DNA of 25,924 nucleotides from a virus: positions 1-25,924 of IMG/VR virus record IMGVR_UViG_3300006875_000139; one strand, 5' to 3'. The notes under the pieces were generated by a model. It did no database searches. It saw only the letters and a program-made list of their open reading frames with translations, and was not told the origin of the DNA. Shown piece after piece: positions 1 to 8,705 of this stretch (positions are counted from its first letter, which is position 1; every line of letters begins with the position of its first letter). The translations under genes and the position numbers were made by a program.

Positions 1-801
1 TGAACCAACCGCAGATAACAATGAAATTTGATTTTTATACGCTTTTTGCAGCTGAGCAATTGAATATTCTTTTGCTTGCTGATTCATAGTTTGGCTGGTT
101 TGAACGGCCGCAATATCATTGTTTAAATTGCTTGTAATGCTGGCAATTGCATTTGCAGTAGCTGTATCTTTGGCCGATGTAATTGAACGCTCTTGCTGTG
201 CGGTAGCAATTTGTTGGTTATAAACATTTTGAGCCGCTTCAAGCGATTTGTTATATTGATTTTGCGCAACAGCTGTTTCAGTATTGTATTGATTTTGCTG
301 TGCGGTAAATGCATTTGCAGCATTAGTTGTTTTAAATGCATTTTCAGCATTTTGATTAGCCTGTGCAGCGGCAGCATAGGTTGAAGCGTCTTGTGTTGCT
401 AGTGGAGTGGCTTTTTCAATCATGGCATTTTCAGCGGCGCCAGCGGCAATACTTGAATTTAGCAATCCTCTTTGTGCAGCAGTTTGTAAACCTTGCGTTT
501 TGGCTTGCGTCATCAATGGCGATCCACTTGCTAATATTCCGCTAAGCTGGCCTTGCGACGTTTGTTCAGGTGCAACATTCCATTTTGTAGGCTCACCCAA
601 TTGTGTGCTAGCAGTAGACAGTCCTTTATAAGTAGAGGGTTGCAAATTGCTTGTTGTAATTGGCGACGCACTATTTAAGCTAGGAGTTGCGCCAGCAGGA
701 TCAGGAGCAATACCGCCGGTTGTTAATATGCCGTTATTTGCTACTCCTGTGTTTACCTGTGATTGATACCAATCTGATAACGCTGCCGGTGCTACTGCCA
801 T
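1..801 (-). CDS. Virion / DNA-transfer-like protein (C-terminus beyond window)
   Basis: The reading frame is open from an ATG at 801 to the left edge, so 267 residues are visible and the C-terminus is missing. The N-terminal half is low-complexity and rich in Ser, Thr, Pro and Gly. Around residues 95-140 is a segment with SPLMTQAK, RGLLNSS and AAGAAENAM. I recall this pattern from phage virion proteins encoded after tail-fibre genes. From about residue 140 it is Ala/Gln/Asn-rich with spaced Q-Y-N repeats (QNQYN occurs twice), typical of a long helical or coiled-coil protein. Its place at the 3' end of the late operon, after the fibre genes, suits an internal virion or DNA-ejection protein. 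That role is inference. Dyad copy 1 lies 14 bases before the ATG, with an AAGG ribosome site between them. Confidence 0.7.
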   Translation of the reverse strand, partial: MAVAPAALSDWYQSQVNTGVANNGILTTGGIAPDPAGATPSLNSASPITTSNLQPSTYKGLSTASTQLGEPTKWNVAPEQTSQGQLSGILASGSPLMTQAKTQGLQTAAQRGLLNSSIAAGAAENAMIEKATPLATQDASTYAAAAQANQNAENAFKTTNAANAFTAQQNQYNTETAVAQNQYNKSLEAAQNVYNQQIATAQQERSITSAKDTATANAIASITSNLNNDIAAVQTSQTMNQQAKEYSIAQLQKAYKNQISLLSAVGS

Positions 802-814
802 AATTATTACCTTT

Positions 815-833
815 AATTGAACGCTGTTTAATT
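815..833. repeat. 19-bp palindromic element, copy 1
   Basis: The sequence is AATTGAAC-GCT-GTTTAATT, an 8-bp dyad around a 3-base centre with one mismatch. It overlaps the TAA stop of the 117-aa gene and ends 14 bases before the ATG at 801. On the minus strand a TATAAT hexamer overlaps its upstream edge, but no good -35 was found. Related copies lie at 8926-8944, 11269-11287 and 17395-17413. Confidence 0.75.
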
Positions 834-1185
834 ATAACGTAATTGCTATATCAAATAAATTAGTTAAGTATTCAGGTGTCCAGCTTAATGCTGTAGCTAT
901 ATCCTGAACCATTGAGTTATTTTTCTCAACAATAGTGGAATAGTTCCACCAAATTAGCTGCTCGCGAGTTGTAATCAAAGCCTCAACATCATCAAGCTGA
1001 TTCTCTTGCAGTAACGCCAGACGGCATTGGCGCATTGACACAACAGTTATTTCAGGTTGAACTGGTGGTAAAGGCCAAGAGCCAGTTATCTCAATCCAGC
1101 CATTAGTTAAAGCCTCATCAATGTATGACTGCTGGTCAACATCATAGCCATACACTTGGTTTTCAGGATTTTTAAAATATCGCAT
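832..1185 (-). CDS. Tail-fibre-associated protein (assembly-like)
   Basis: A 117-aa protein whose ATG overlaps the stop of the preceding fibre gene by one base (TAATG), which implies coupled translation. The N-terminal part (MRYFKNPENQVYGYD, then SYIDEALTNGWIEI) resembles the short proteins often encoded right after phage tail fibres. The C-terminal part has a recurring phage pattern: SMRQCRLALLQ, then DDVEALI, then WWNYSTIVEKN, then a final helix before LTNLFDIAITL. Such proteins are often annotated as fibre assembly proteins or as uncharacterised. I recognise the pattern from memory. The chaperone role is inference from gene order. Confidence 0.65.
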   Translation of the reverse strand: MRYFKNPENQVYGYDVDQQSYIDEALTNGWIEITGSWPLPPVQPEITVVSMRQCRLALLQENQLDDVEALITTREQLIWWNYSTIVEKNNSMVQDIATALSWTPEYLTNLFDIAITL

Positions 1186-2345
1186 TATCTAAGCTCCAGC
1201 CATTTTTGAATTGTACCAGCCGATAAAGTAACTAAATAAGTTTGACTGTTTGGAATAATAAAAGTGTATTGATGCGTTGCATTGACAGCTTCTGTGATGC
1301 TTGAAACAGCAGTTGCAGTTCCATTTAATGTAATACTGCCTTGAGCCGCTCCAGTTCCAACAATAATAACTGACACTTGAATTGGTCTACCAGTTGAGTT
1401 GGTATAAACTGTTCCGGCTGATCTACTTCCAGTAACATCTTGCCATGTTTGCCCTAAACCTACGCAATTAGCATTAACAAAAGCAGTGGTAGCAATAGAT
1501 GTATCGTTATCACCAGTGCTTGGAGTTGGTGCAGTAGGATTGCCGGTTAAGGCTGGACTATCAGCTTTTACAATTGAGCCTGTTCCAGTAAATGTGGATG
1601 TAAAATTAATTAGATACCATGCACTACCGTTTGACATAACCTGTATAAGGTCTTGCCCTGCTAAAGTAACGCTTGTTACTAGTGAACCACCATAATAAAA
1701 TGTATCAGTACCTTGCCTTTGCACAGTTACGCCAGACGCATTACCATAAATTATTATAGTTGTGCCAGCAGGAGAAGCGCTCACCAAAGGTAGTGTGAAT
1801 GTCAAGCTGGTTGTTGTTGGAGCAATCCATTTACCAGCGTCTGCAGTAGTTAAAACCGTATTAACACCGTAAGCAGCTACGCCAGCCAAATTCCCCAAAG
1901 CCCGTTGAACAAAGGCTGTTGTTGCTATACTAGTATCGTTGTCAAATTGTGGCGCTGTTGTTGATGTTGTTGCATTAGTTGCATTAGTTGCATTAGTTGC
2001 AGTAGCAGCATTTCCACCAATTGATAATGAAGCCGCAGTTCCGGTTAATCCTGTTCCGGGGCCAGAAAATTGAGATGACGCCGTGATTGTCGTACCATTA
2101 ATTGTTGCAAATGAAACATTTGTTCCTAGTTCAGCTGCATTTAATGCTAACAAAACTTCATGATACGAATAAGTTGATAATGCTGTGCCTGAGCTATTAA
2201 CACCAACCAATAAGCCGTTATAGCCAGTAAGCGGCGGCATTTTTGAAAACGCTGCGGCAATTGAATTGTATTCGCTTCGCAATACGTTCGACGCACCAGC
2301 TGAACCTTGCGTTGGATTTCCGCTTGCTGTGTACCAATCTGTCAT
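1185..2345 (-). CDS. Tail fibre protein (386 aa)
   Basis: The start MTDWYTASGNPTQGSAGAS, followed by a segment containing SEYNSIAAAF, is a common phage fibre N-terminus. The body is rich in Gly, Thr, Ser, Ala and Asn, as in beta-structured fibres. NDTSIATTAFV occurs twice, near residues 137 and 285; this repeat is widespread in tail fibres. A short ATN-repeat coded by a 9-base tandem repeat lies near residue 115. The protein ends in QKWLELR, a typical fibre C-terminus. It would bind the host surface as a trimer; the trimer is known of the family, not seen here. It follows the nozzle-like gene and overlaps the assembly-like gene downstream. Confidence 0.82.
   Translation of the reverse strand: MTDWYTASGNPTQGSAGASNVLRSEYNSIAAAFSKMPPLTGYNGLLVGVNSSGTALSTYSYHEVLLALNAAELGTNVSFATINGTTITASSQFSGPGTGLTGTAASLSIGGNAATATNATNATNATTSTTAPQFDNDTSIATTAFVQRALGNLAGVAAYGVNTVLTTADAGKWIAPTTTSLTFTLPLVSASPAGTTIIIYGNASGVTVQRQGTDTFYYGGSLVTSVTLAGQDLIQVMSNGSAWYLINFTSTFTGTGSIVKADSPALTGNPTAPTPSTGDNDTSIATTAFVNANCVGLGQTWQDVTGSRSAGTVYTNSTGRPIQVSVIIVGTGAAQGSITLNGTATAVSSITEAVNATHQYTFIIPNSQTYLVTLSAGTIQKWLELR
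1969..2001. repeat. 9-bp tandem repeat inside the tail-fibre gene
   Basis: The unit GTTGCATTA (plus strand) is repeated about 3.7 times. In the fibre protein it codes an Ala-Thr-Asn triplet repeat, so unit gain or loss keeps the frame. Confidence 0.8.
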
Positions 2346-2356
2346 ATTTTATCCTT

Positions 2357-4429
2357 TTATCTAAGCATTCTTTGTGGCGAATACTCAAGCAATGCGCCGT
2401 TAAAATTAATTGGGTAAAAATAGTTGCTGGATGATGAAATTTTAAGGGAAATATTCATCCCATCGCCTTCAATTGCAATTGATTTATTGGTTAATGCGGT
2501 GCCATCCCATGTCCAGCCGGTATCCCAATAAACGCCGCTATCGTATGAAATGCTTGTGGTATTAGCTGAATTAAAAAACGTGTCTGGCTGAGCATAATCT
2601 GGCTCAGCGTAATTTAAATCATAATCGACATTAAATTCAACATATCCTTGACCATACATTTCAAGCGAAATTCTTCGGTAACGCTTAAGCATCCGGTAGG
2701 ATTTTGAATTATTAAATACAAGATTTAAATTAGCAGTAATAATAGCGCCATCAAAACTTGTGCCGCATTCCATTTGCATAACATACCCATTTGTCATCCC
2801 GGCAAACACAACATCATTGCCACCGCCATACACTTCTTGAGATACAGAACAAGTTACAACATCGGTTGACGGAAACAAGATCGGCATAAATGAGTTAACA
2901 TTGGGGCCAAGCGTTGCGTACATAGCAGTTCCATCATTAAAAAATAATCTTAGCTGCTGTTTGTCGCGCAATATGTGCGAGTCTACAAATGAATTACGCT
3001 TGCTATCTAATACCGATTTAACACGCTGACTAATGGTGGCCTGTAAAAAGTTGCCAAAATTTAGTGTTGATTGAATATCGGATATTCCGCGATCATCATA
3101 AACAAATGCGTGACCACCTACTTTTTGCATTGAATAAGGCAATGCGCCAGCAGTATCGTTAAAGTTAATTAACTGCCATGTGGTTGCACTACTTCCATAT
3201 AATACATAAGACCTATTTCGGCAATAAATACCTAATGCAGGTGATGTTTCGTTACCGGGCTGGCGCATAAATCCTGTAACACTATCGCCGCAACCAATTT
3301 CAGCAGCGCCACTAATTGCTTGCCAATTATATGGATCACCAATAGCGCTAAACTGAACTGAGCCATCAAATGAATAAAACAAATAACCTTGATGAACGGT
3401 TAAATGTGACGGCGTATCATTTGTATTGCCGGTATTAATTGGAACAAATGTTGTCCCATCAAACTCAAATCCTCGGTTTCTGCCATCAACGCCATACATT
3501 TTTGATGTGGTTGATAAGCCAGTAAAATTATCGGTTACGAACTCATAACGACCGTTTTGATTTGGAATGGTAATTGTATCTTGGCTTACAACATCGGCTT
3601 GCATGCCGCCAGTAAACGGCCCAACCGTAAATGGGCCATTGGTAATGGTTGCAAATATTAATCGGCCAGCAGCGTCATTAGCAGCAAATGTACCGCTTTC
3701 AATAGTAATAGCTTTTAATACAGCGGTTGTTGTGCCTTTTGTGATTGTTGCGCCAATCGCAGGAATGCCGCCAGCTATTTTTCCATGCTGATAATAAACT
3801 TCAAAGCCTAAACTAATTTGCGACCAGCCTGAGGATGTGTTTTTAAACATTCCCACGCCGCCAGCAACCAGATTGCGAAAAGCATAAACAATGCCTTTGT
3901 AGTACCAAACGCCTAATACGCTACCTGAACAAGCGCCATCGCCAACCTTTCCAATAAAGCCACGGTAACGCTCGCTTGCTAAATATTGATAATAAGCTGT
4001 TGTATCATCATAAACAGAACCAACAGCAACAGGCCCATTAACTGTAATTCCTGTATAAGTAATAAGTATTTCTGAAGCATTAAACACACCAGTAACAGCG
4101 GTTAAAACAAGCTGAGTTGGTGTAACAGCAAGTAAATATCCGGTGGCGCCCGATGTTGCGCCGGTAATAATTATATTAAGCGGAACCAAACCTGAGTTGC
4201 CTGTATAAGGCAAATAATAGAACAATGCTTCTGATGGTGATGATCTTCCATCAAATCGTTCATACCCCGTAACAGACACATAACCACCAAGAATATCTTC
4301 TTCAAAATTCACGCAATCGCGACAAAATCCTGAAGGAATTAAAATTTGGGGTGATGTGGTATCTAAACCGCCGCTAAACTGGATAAAATCAGCTTTATGC
4401 GGATTAATCGGCAGTTTATTAAGTTTCAT
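2357..4429 (-). CDS. Large tail protein, nozzle / tubular protein B-like
   Basis: The start at 4429 gives 690 aa, beginning MKLNKLPINPHKAD. It is chosen because this ATG overlaps the adaptor's stop as ATGA; an earlier in-frame start at 4465 would run 40 bases into the adaptor gene. The N-terminus contains QFSGGLDTTSPQILIPSGF, then DCVNFEEDILGGY and GYERFDG. That is the layout of tail proteins that begin with a 'GG(L/I)...P' segment, as in T7 gp12-like nozzle proteins. The rest is beta-rich, with no membrane or enzyme motif. Its place directly after the adaptor fits a tail tube or nozzle component. The family match is by general resemblance, so the exact role is uncertain. Confidence 0.7.
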   Translation of the reverse strand: MKLNKLPINPHKADFIQFSGGLDTTSPQILIPSGFCRDCVNFEEDILGGYVSVTGYERFDGRSSPSEALFYYLPYTGNSGLVPLNIIITGATSGATGYLLAVTPTQLVLTAVTGVFNASEILITYTGITVNGPVAVGSVYDDTTAYYQYLASERYRGFIGKVGDGACSGSVLGVWYYKGIVYAFRNLVAGGVGMFKNTSSGWSQISLGFEVYYQHGKIAGGIPAIGATITKGTTTAVLKAITIESGTFAANDAAGRLIFATITNGPFTVGPFTGGMQADVVSQDTITIPNQNGRYEFVTDNFTGLSTTSKMYGVDGRNRGFEFDGTTFVPINTGNTNDTPSHLTVHQGYLFYSFDGSVQFSAIGDPYNWQAISGAAEIGCGDSVTGFMRQPGNETSPALGIYCRNRSYVLYGSSATTWQLINFNDTAGALPYSMQKVGGHAFVYDDRGISDIQSTLNFGNFLQATISQRVKSVLDSKRNSFVDSHILRDKQQLRLFFNDGTAMYATLGPNVNSFMPILFPSTDVVTCSVSQEVYGGGNDVVFAGMTNGYVMQMECGTSFDGAIITANLNLVFNNSKSYRMLKRYRRISLEMYGQGYVEFNVDYDLNYAEPDYAQPDTFFNSANTTSISYDSGVYWDTGWTWDGTALTNKSIAIEGDGMNISLKISSSSNYFYPINFNGALLEYSPQRMLR

Positions 4430-5121
4430 GCTAACGCACCGCCACGAGTAATTGGCTCGGCCCAATCAGCCTCAAGTTTGCCTATTAATCGTCCGTATTG
4501 CTGCTGGGCATAAGTAAATAAAGCCGGTTCGCTAACATAAGCCGCATAACGCATTAGCGCGTTATAAACAATTACCATTTCATTGGTGTCAAAAATAGGA
4601 ACCGAGTTATCATTAGCGAAAACATCCGGTATCTGATAATACTCACCACGAATAAAATATGGCACAGATGAATCGGGCTTTGGCCATACATAAACATCTT
4701 TTGACGGATCAGACGAAAACTCAATTGGTCTGCCAGTTTGATTTGAACTAGCACCGCGCAAACGGTTATCCCTAAATAAATCCCAGTCACGATTAGGAAG
4801 CCACAATTCATCGCTGAAATTAACTGTGTCGGTATAAATTCTTAAGCTATTACGCTTCCAATTTTTAACAGCACCACCAGATAAAGTTAATGCCGGCGAT
4901 GTTCTTGGGTAAATGTTTTGCGCGGGAACTAATGCTAGCGTAAAGTTTTTGCGCAAAAAACGCCAATCATTTCGTTTATTCTGAATATCTTCATAAGCGG
5001 AATTAATCCAAGAAACTAACCTACCTAATTCACCAGTTTGACCAACAGTAGTTGTTGGGCCTGTGCCAGCTATGCCGCTTTCCATTCTAAGCTGCTGAAC
5101 TAACTGTAGGTAGGTCATCAT
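4426..5121 (-). CDS. Head-tail adaptor, SU10-type
   Basis: A 231-aa protein starting MMTYLQLVQQLRMESGIAG, followed by TVGQTGELGRLVSWINSAY and a WRFLRKNF segment near residue 53. This is the pattern of adaptor proteins in SU10-like phages: an N-terminal helix bundle, then a beta domain with residues such as VYVWPKPD and FIRGEYYQIP. It would join the portal dodecamer to the tail. Two adjacent ATGs at 5121 and 5118 are possible starts. It lies 3 bases after the preceding gene, and its stop overlaps the next start as ATGA. Confidence 0.75.
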   Translation of the reverse strand: MMTYLQLVQQLRMESGIAGTGPTTTVGQTGELGRLVSWINSAYEDIQNKRNDWRFLRKNFTLALVPAQNIYPRTSPALTLSGGAVKNWKRNSLRIYTDTVNFSDELWLPNRDWDLFRDNRLRGASSNQTGRPIEFSSDPSKDVYVWPKPDSSVPYFIRGEYYQIPDVFANDNSVPIFDTNEMVIVYNALMRYAAYVSEPALFTYAQQQYGRLIGKLEADWAEPITRGGALA

Positions 5122-5124
5122 AAA

Positions 5125-5613
5125 TTATGCGCTCATTAAAATATTTTCTAACCAACGACGCCCACGTTCGCCACTTGGATCGCTAATTACTGCAAACGGA
5201 TAAGCCAATGCCGATGTTTTAACAATCTTAGTTGATCTGTTTCCGTTTGAATCAATAAATTCTGGAGTTTGCATTGTGTAAGGTTTTGCTCTTGCTAATG
5301 CCTCAACAAACATGCGCTTTACTTTTGTGGTTTTGCCGCGTTCAAAAAACTGAGCAACGCCATTTACATAAGTTTGAATAAATTGTTCAGCGTTAGGATT
5401 TGCGCTTTCGTGAACTTCAACTAAAAGTTCTTCGCGCATAAACCGTTCGCGTTCAATGCCTTCTTTAAAGGCTTCTTCATCAATGATTTCAAATTGTTCA
5501 TCATCAAACATTGAGTCGGTTCGATCAATATGTCCAGTTGCAGGAATTTCTATTTCCTGTGTTGCAAAAGGCTGATCAATTTCGTTTGTACTAATGCTTC
5601 CTCTACGAGCCAT
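5125..5613 (-). CDS. Hypothetical virion-module protein (162 aa)
   Basis: I do not recognise a function. The N-terminal 70 residues are strongly acidic (FDDEQFEIIDEEAF near residues 36-49). The C-terminal half is mixed and basic in places (GKTTKVKRMFVEAL) and ends SGERGRRWLENILMSA. It lies between the structural gene at 5670 and the adaptor, and an intrinsic terminator separates it from the former, so its expression depends on read-through or on an unseen promoter. A capsid-associated or portal-vertex protein is possible, from position only. Confidence 0.75.
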   Translation of the reverse strand: MARRGSISTNEIDQPFATQEIEIPATGHIDRTDSMFDDEQFEIIDEEAFKEGIERERFMREELLVEVHESANPNAEQFIQTYVNGVAQFFERGKTTKVKRMFVEALARAKPYTMQTPEFIDSNGNRSTKIVKTSALAYPFAVISDPSGERGRRWLENILMSA

Positions 5614-5632
5614 TATCTATTCCTCTATAGTT

Positions 5633-5662
5633 AAAAAAATGGCGGCTATATTTCAAGCCGCC
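5633..5662 (-). terminator. Intrinsic terminator after the 215-aa structural gene
   Basis: On the minus strand a perfect 7-bp stem (GGCGGCT / AGCCGCC) with an 8-nt loop is followed by one A and seven T. It starts 8 bases after the stop at 5670. It should end or reduce late transcripts after the capsid genes, giving less of the tail genes than of the capsid genes. Confidence 0.85.
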
Positions 5663-5669
5663 AAACCAA

Positions 5670-6317
5670 TTAGAAACCAACTAATGGTCTTAATGGGTAT
5701 GCTGTAATGTTATAAGCAGTTGTTACAATGCTTGTCGCATTCCAGTTGGTTGTACCAAAGGTAAATGTTGCAGTTGAAGAACCAGCAGGGTTTTTAACAG
5801 TAAAGTAACCTACTGGTGTCAACAGGTCTGGTAAATCAGGGAATTGCAGCGCACCAGAACCGCCGTTTTGACCAACGGAGTTTTCAGCACCTAACAATGC
5901 GCCGTTAACATCAATGTTAGCAATAGGGCCAACAACAGCAACTAAACCGATTGTTCCTGATACGTTCCAAGCTACTGGAGTATTTGCAACACCACTAACA
6001 GTCGCCAAGTTAGCCAATGCAAATACAACGATCGCACCCTGACCATAAGCAACAGTAGTTGTTGAGCCATTAACCAATGCAGGAAAAGTACCTGACATCA
6101 ATACAGGCGCAGGAGTGCCAGTTGAAGCCAATGTTTTGCCATTATTGTCAACATACACTGGGGTCTTAGCGCCAGCAGTTAAGTTGGCATAGTAGCCGCC
6201 ATTGGTTGCAGTTAAACCGCCTGTACCAGCAGTAACAGTTACCGCACCCGCAGTTGCAGTAATGCCGCCAGTCGGGAAGTTTAAATTCAACCCGTAAAAG
6301 TTATTTTTTTCAGCCAT
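5670..6317 (-). CDS. Putative head decoration / structural protein (215 aa)
   Basis: The protein is Gly/Thr/Ala/Val-rich and lacks Cys. It starts MAEKNNFYGLNLNFPTGGIT and is almost entirely beta-prone (for example GAVTVTAGTGGLTATNGGYY). No enzyme motif or membrane segment is visible. A good ribosome site (AGGAGT) precedes the ATG. It sits two genes after the major capsid protein and just before an intrinsic terminator, so it probably shares high capsid-level expression. This fits a decoration protein or head fibre. A match to a particular family is not claimed. Confidence 0.72.
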   Translation of the reverse strand: MAEKNNFYGLNLNFPTGGITATAGAVTVTAGTGGLTATNGGYYANLTAGAKTPVYVDNNGKTLASTGTPAPVLMSGTFPALVNGSTTTVAYGQGAIVVFALANLATVSGVANTPVAWNVSGTIGLVAVVGPIANIDVNGALLGAENSVGQNGGSGALQFPDLPDLLTPVGYFTVKNPAGSSTATFTFGTTNWNATSIVTTAYNITAYPLRPLVGF

Positions 6318-6332
6318 AATAAGTAACTCCTT

Positions 6333-6626
6333 TTATGGTAAGAATGTAGTGGTTGTAAGCTGTGTAGTGCCGGGAACATCAGGCCCATACGTTGCGCGGT
6401 TTGCAGAACCGAAAGCAGTTCCGGTAATTGCTGTACCGCCAGCAGTTGTAGCAATGGTGTCTAAACGAGTTAATAACGCCGCATAATTAGCTTGTAGCAC
6501 AGCAATATCATATTGCGCAGCAGCTAATAAAGCGTCTAATTCAATACCATCGCGACGATGTGACAGCTTATTTGTTCTGTTATCGACAGACTCTTGAGGA
6601 GTCAATGCAGAAACTAAAGTAGGCAT
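6333..6626 (-). CDS. Hypothetical small capsid-cluster protein (97 aa)
   Basis: The function is not recognised. The first half is helical (ELDALLAAAQYDIAVLQANY), the second half is Thr/Gly-rich and probably extended (TAITGTAFGSANRATYGPD). A GGAG ribosome site lies 8 bases before the ATG. It lies between the major capsid protein and the 215-aa structural gene, in the same orientation, so a minor head protein is plausible. Confidence 0.7.
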   Translation of the reverse strand: MPTLVSALTPQESVDNRTNKLSHRRDGIELDALLAAAQYDIAVLQANYAALLTRLDTIATTAGGTAITGTAFGSANRATYGPDVPGTTQLTTTTFLP

Positions 6627-6667
6627 TTCAAATCTCCAATGTTAAGCACTTCCATGTGCATCAGTAA

Positions 6668-7756
6668 TTAAAGCGCAGAAACGCCAGCTTCAAGAACTGC
6701 AATCCAGCCTTGGTTCAACACGCCGCATGTGTGCCAGAATTTAGCACCAATGTAGCCACGTTGACCGCCGGGATCGTTTTTGTCTTTTTGACCGGGTGGC
6801 AACCAGATAGGATCAACCGCAGCAGCGCCACGCAATTTAACTTGAGCAAAAGCAGATTTTGACAAGAAAATGAATGGGTAGATGTCAATGTTTGAACCAC
6901 CAACAGATTGCAAACCAGTTGTACCAACAGAACCGCCGCCAGCCAAGATTGGTTGCAATTCTGGAGAAACAATAAATCTAATACGTTGCCATGTACCTAA
7001 TTCATACTCACTGATTGGAGTACGAGTGCCGTAAGCCGCTACTTCACGAAAGCCCGGTAAACGACGAATATCGTATTCCGCATCAGTGTGAACATAACAG
7101 ACGTAAGCCGCTTCAACAGGAGTTGTGCCAAAGTTTTGACTAGGTGACAAAATTTTGGTGATTTGTTTTGCGTGGTTAGCTTGTAATGAACGAGCTACTT
7201 TACTTACCCATCGCTCTTGAACTGGCAAGTTAACACCAGCGCGAGTAGTAACAGCAGAACCGCCAGACAAACCAGCATAAAATCTGTTTGTGCAGTTTTT
7301 CATTTGGCCGTAAATAGCCATCTCACGAACCAAGCCCATACGCTCACCAGTTTGCTCTTTCATAGCTTCTGGGATGTCATCTTCGTACAAGTCAAAATCT
7401 TTATCAGTCAAAGCGTATAACGCCATGTACTGGTTCAAGATCATGGTGACATCACGCGGCACAATAGTATCGGCGGCAGGTGTAACACCTTCTTGGGTGA
7501 TGTGTGATGTGGCAAAGTTATCGCCGCTTAATTGCACGCCTTGCGCATTATTAGCAGCAAAGAATGTATTAGGGTTAGCAGCGGTACCGCCATAAGGAAC
7601 CCAAGACCGGAAAATAACGGTATCGGATTTATTTTTTGGCATTTCTTTTTGATCAATGGCAGGAGTTAAAACCTCTGTCCACATTGCGTGGCCGATGATT
7701 TCACCAGCCAATTTACCAATCCTCGCAGGGCTGGTATCAAAGTATTGCATACTCAT
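6668..7756 (-). CDS. Major capsid protein, N4-gp56-like
   Basis: A 362-aa protein. Key family-like segments are the N-terminal region to EVLTPAIDQKEMPKNKSDT, the ALTDKDFDLYEDD segment near residue 120, YVCYVHTDAEYDIRRLPGF near residue 222, and the C-terminal part with IDIYPFIFLSKSAFAQVKL. These fit the N4-gp56 type HK97-fold capsid proteins. The length is slightly short for the family. A clear AGGAG site precedes the ATG. It follows the scaffold gene, the usual order in this head type. A 98-base gap to the scaffold holds only weak hairpins. Confidence 0.88.
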   Translation of the reverse strand: MSMQYFDTSPARIGKLAGEIIGHAMWTEVLTPAIDQKEMPKNKSDTVIFRSWVPYGGTAANPNTFFAANNAQGVQLSGDNFATSHITQEGVTPAADTIVPRDVTMILNQYMALYALTDKDFDLYEDDIPEAMKEQTGERMGLVREMAIYGQMKNCTNRFYAGLSGGSAVTTRAGVNLPVQERWVSKVARSLQANHAKQITKILSPSQNFGTTPVEAAYVCYVHTDAEYDIRRLPGFREVAAYGTRTPISEYELGTWQRIRFIVSPELQPILAGGGSVGTTGLQSVGGSNIDIYPFIFLSKSAFAQVKLRGAAAVDPIWLPPGQKDKNDPGGQRGYIGAKFWHTCGVLNQGWIAVLEAGVSAL

Positions 7757-7854
7757 TTGAGCATCTCCTATTAATAAAAACGTACACCAAGCGGTAAGCG
7801 CACCGACCGCCAGACGTTGAGATTAGGCTTTCAAGTAGCCCAACCTTTTATTGC

Positions 7855-8688
7855 TTATACTTTTCTGGATTTTTGAACATTCGCCAATCCAGCATTAAAA
7901 GCATCTTCAGAATCTAAAGTAGATGTTCTAGCTGATTGTCCAGCACCTTTTAATGGCACTGCTTGAGCTAGTCTTTCTTGCTTCTTTGCTTCTGCATCAG
8001 CCTTTCTCTTTTCCCAGCTTTTAAAACCTGTAATAGCTTTAGCGGCTTGTAGCCCATCCCATTTATCAGATTGTAAAGCGGCTAATTCCGCCTTGCCTTC
8101 TGGGCTTAAAGATTGCTGCCAAGTATCAAACTCAGGCTTATTTACAACGTCTTTCCAGTCTGGGTGTAAAACTGTTAATATCTTTACTTCTGATTCTTGT
8201 TTAAACGATGCAATTTCTTGTCGAATACTATCAAGATCAGCAGATGAAGTACCGCCACCAAATTGTATACCCGCTAAATCGCTAGCCAGCTTTTCAGCAA
8301 AATCCTCATCCGAAAAATACTCAGTTACATTTTTAAATGTATCTTTTGTAATTTGTACCGGTTCAAATTGCTGCGCTCTTAATGCTTTAAGCTCTTTTAA
8401 CTCCTGCTCCAACTGGCCAATTTTTCCGAACGCTTTGTCGTGTGTTTTAGTCAGCCTTTCTTGCAAGTCATCATAGCTTTTAGCTTTTGCTGCAACTTCT
8501 TCCCAATCCTGTTTGGATAAAGAAAAAGGGGTTTCTTGTGATACTGGTGTTTCGGTTTCTTCATTTCGGGCTATAGCAATGCCCTCATTAAAATTATCCT
8601 CGATTACTTCTTCTTCGTTTGGCTCTATTGGATCAATAGCGTCAACATCATCAAAGTTGTCGTTCGATTCAAATAAATTGTCACTCAT
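7855..8688 (-). CDS. Scaffolding protein
   Basis: A 277-aa charged protein. The first 45 residues are very acidic (EPNEEEVIEDNF). A helical coiled-coil-like stretch follows (near residues 65-105, KIGQLEQELKELKALRAQQF). The C-terminus is basic and helical (SWEKRKADAEAKKQERLAQA), as expected for the part of a scaffold that binds the capsid protein. The position between portal and capsid genes supports the call. Scaffolds share little sequence, so the call rests on composition and gene order. Confidence 0.8.
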   Translation of the reverse strand: MSDNLFESNDNFDDVDAIDPIEPNEEEVIEDNFNEGIAIARNEETETPVSQETPFSLSKQDWEEVAAKAKSYDDLQERLTKTHDKAFGKIGQLEQELKELKALRAQQFEPVQITKDTFKNVTEYFSDEDFAEKLASDLAGIQFGGGTSSADLDSIRQEIASFKQESEVKILTVLHPDWKDVVNKPEFDTWQQSLSPEGKAELAALQSDKWDGLQAAKAITGFKSWEKRKADAEAKKQERLAQAVPLKGAGQSARTSTLDSEDAFNAGLANVQKSRKV

Positions 8689-8705
8689 TGCGATAGCCTT
8701 TTATG

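Noticed and set aside
1969-2001. CRISPR-like or regulatory repeat
   Set aside because: It is an in-frame 9-base tandem repeat coding Ala-Thr-Asn units in a fibre, with no spacers.
4430-4465. Longer N-terminus of the nozzle-like gene
   Set aside because: It would overlap the adaptor gene by 40 bases and lacks a family-like N-terminus; the ATGA overlap at 4429 is the usual coupling form.
7757-7854. Terminator or promoter between scaffold and capsid genes
   Set aside because: The hairpins have only 4-5 bp (GGCT/AGCC, GCGGT/ACCGC), and the T run is not directly after a stem. No -35/-10 pair was convincing.
8093-8476. 127-aa plus-strand ORF opposite the scaffold gene
   Set aside because: Ser/Cys/Asn-rich composition typical of an antisense shadow of a charged helical protein; no ribosome site or neighbours on that strand.
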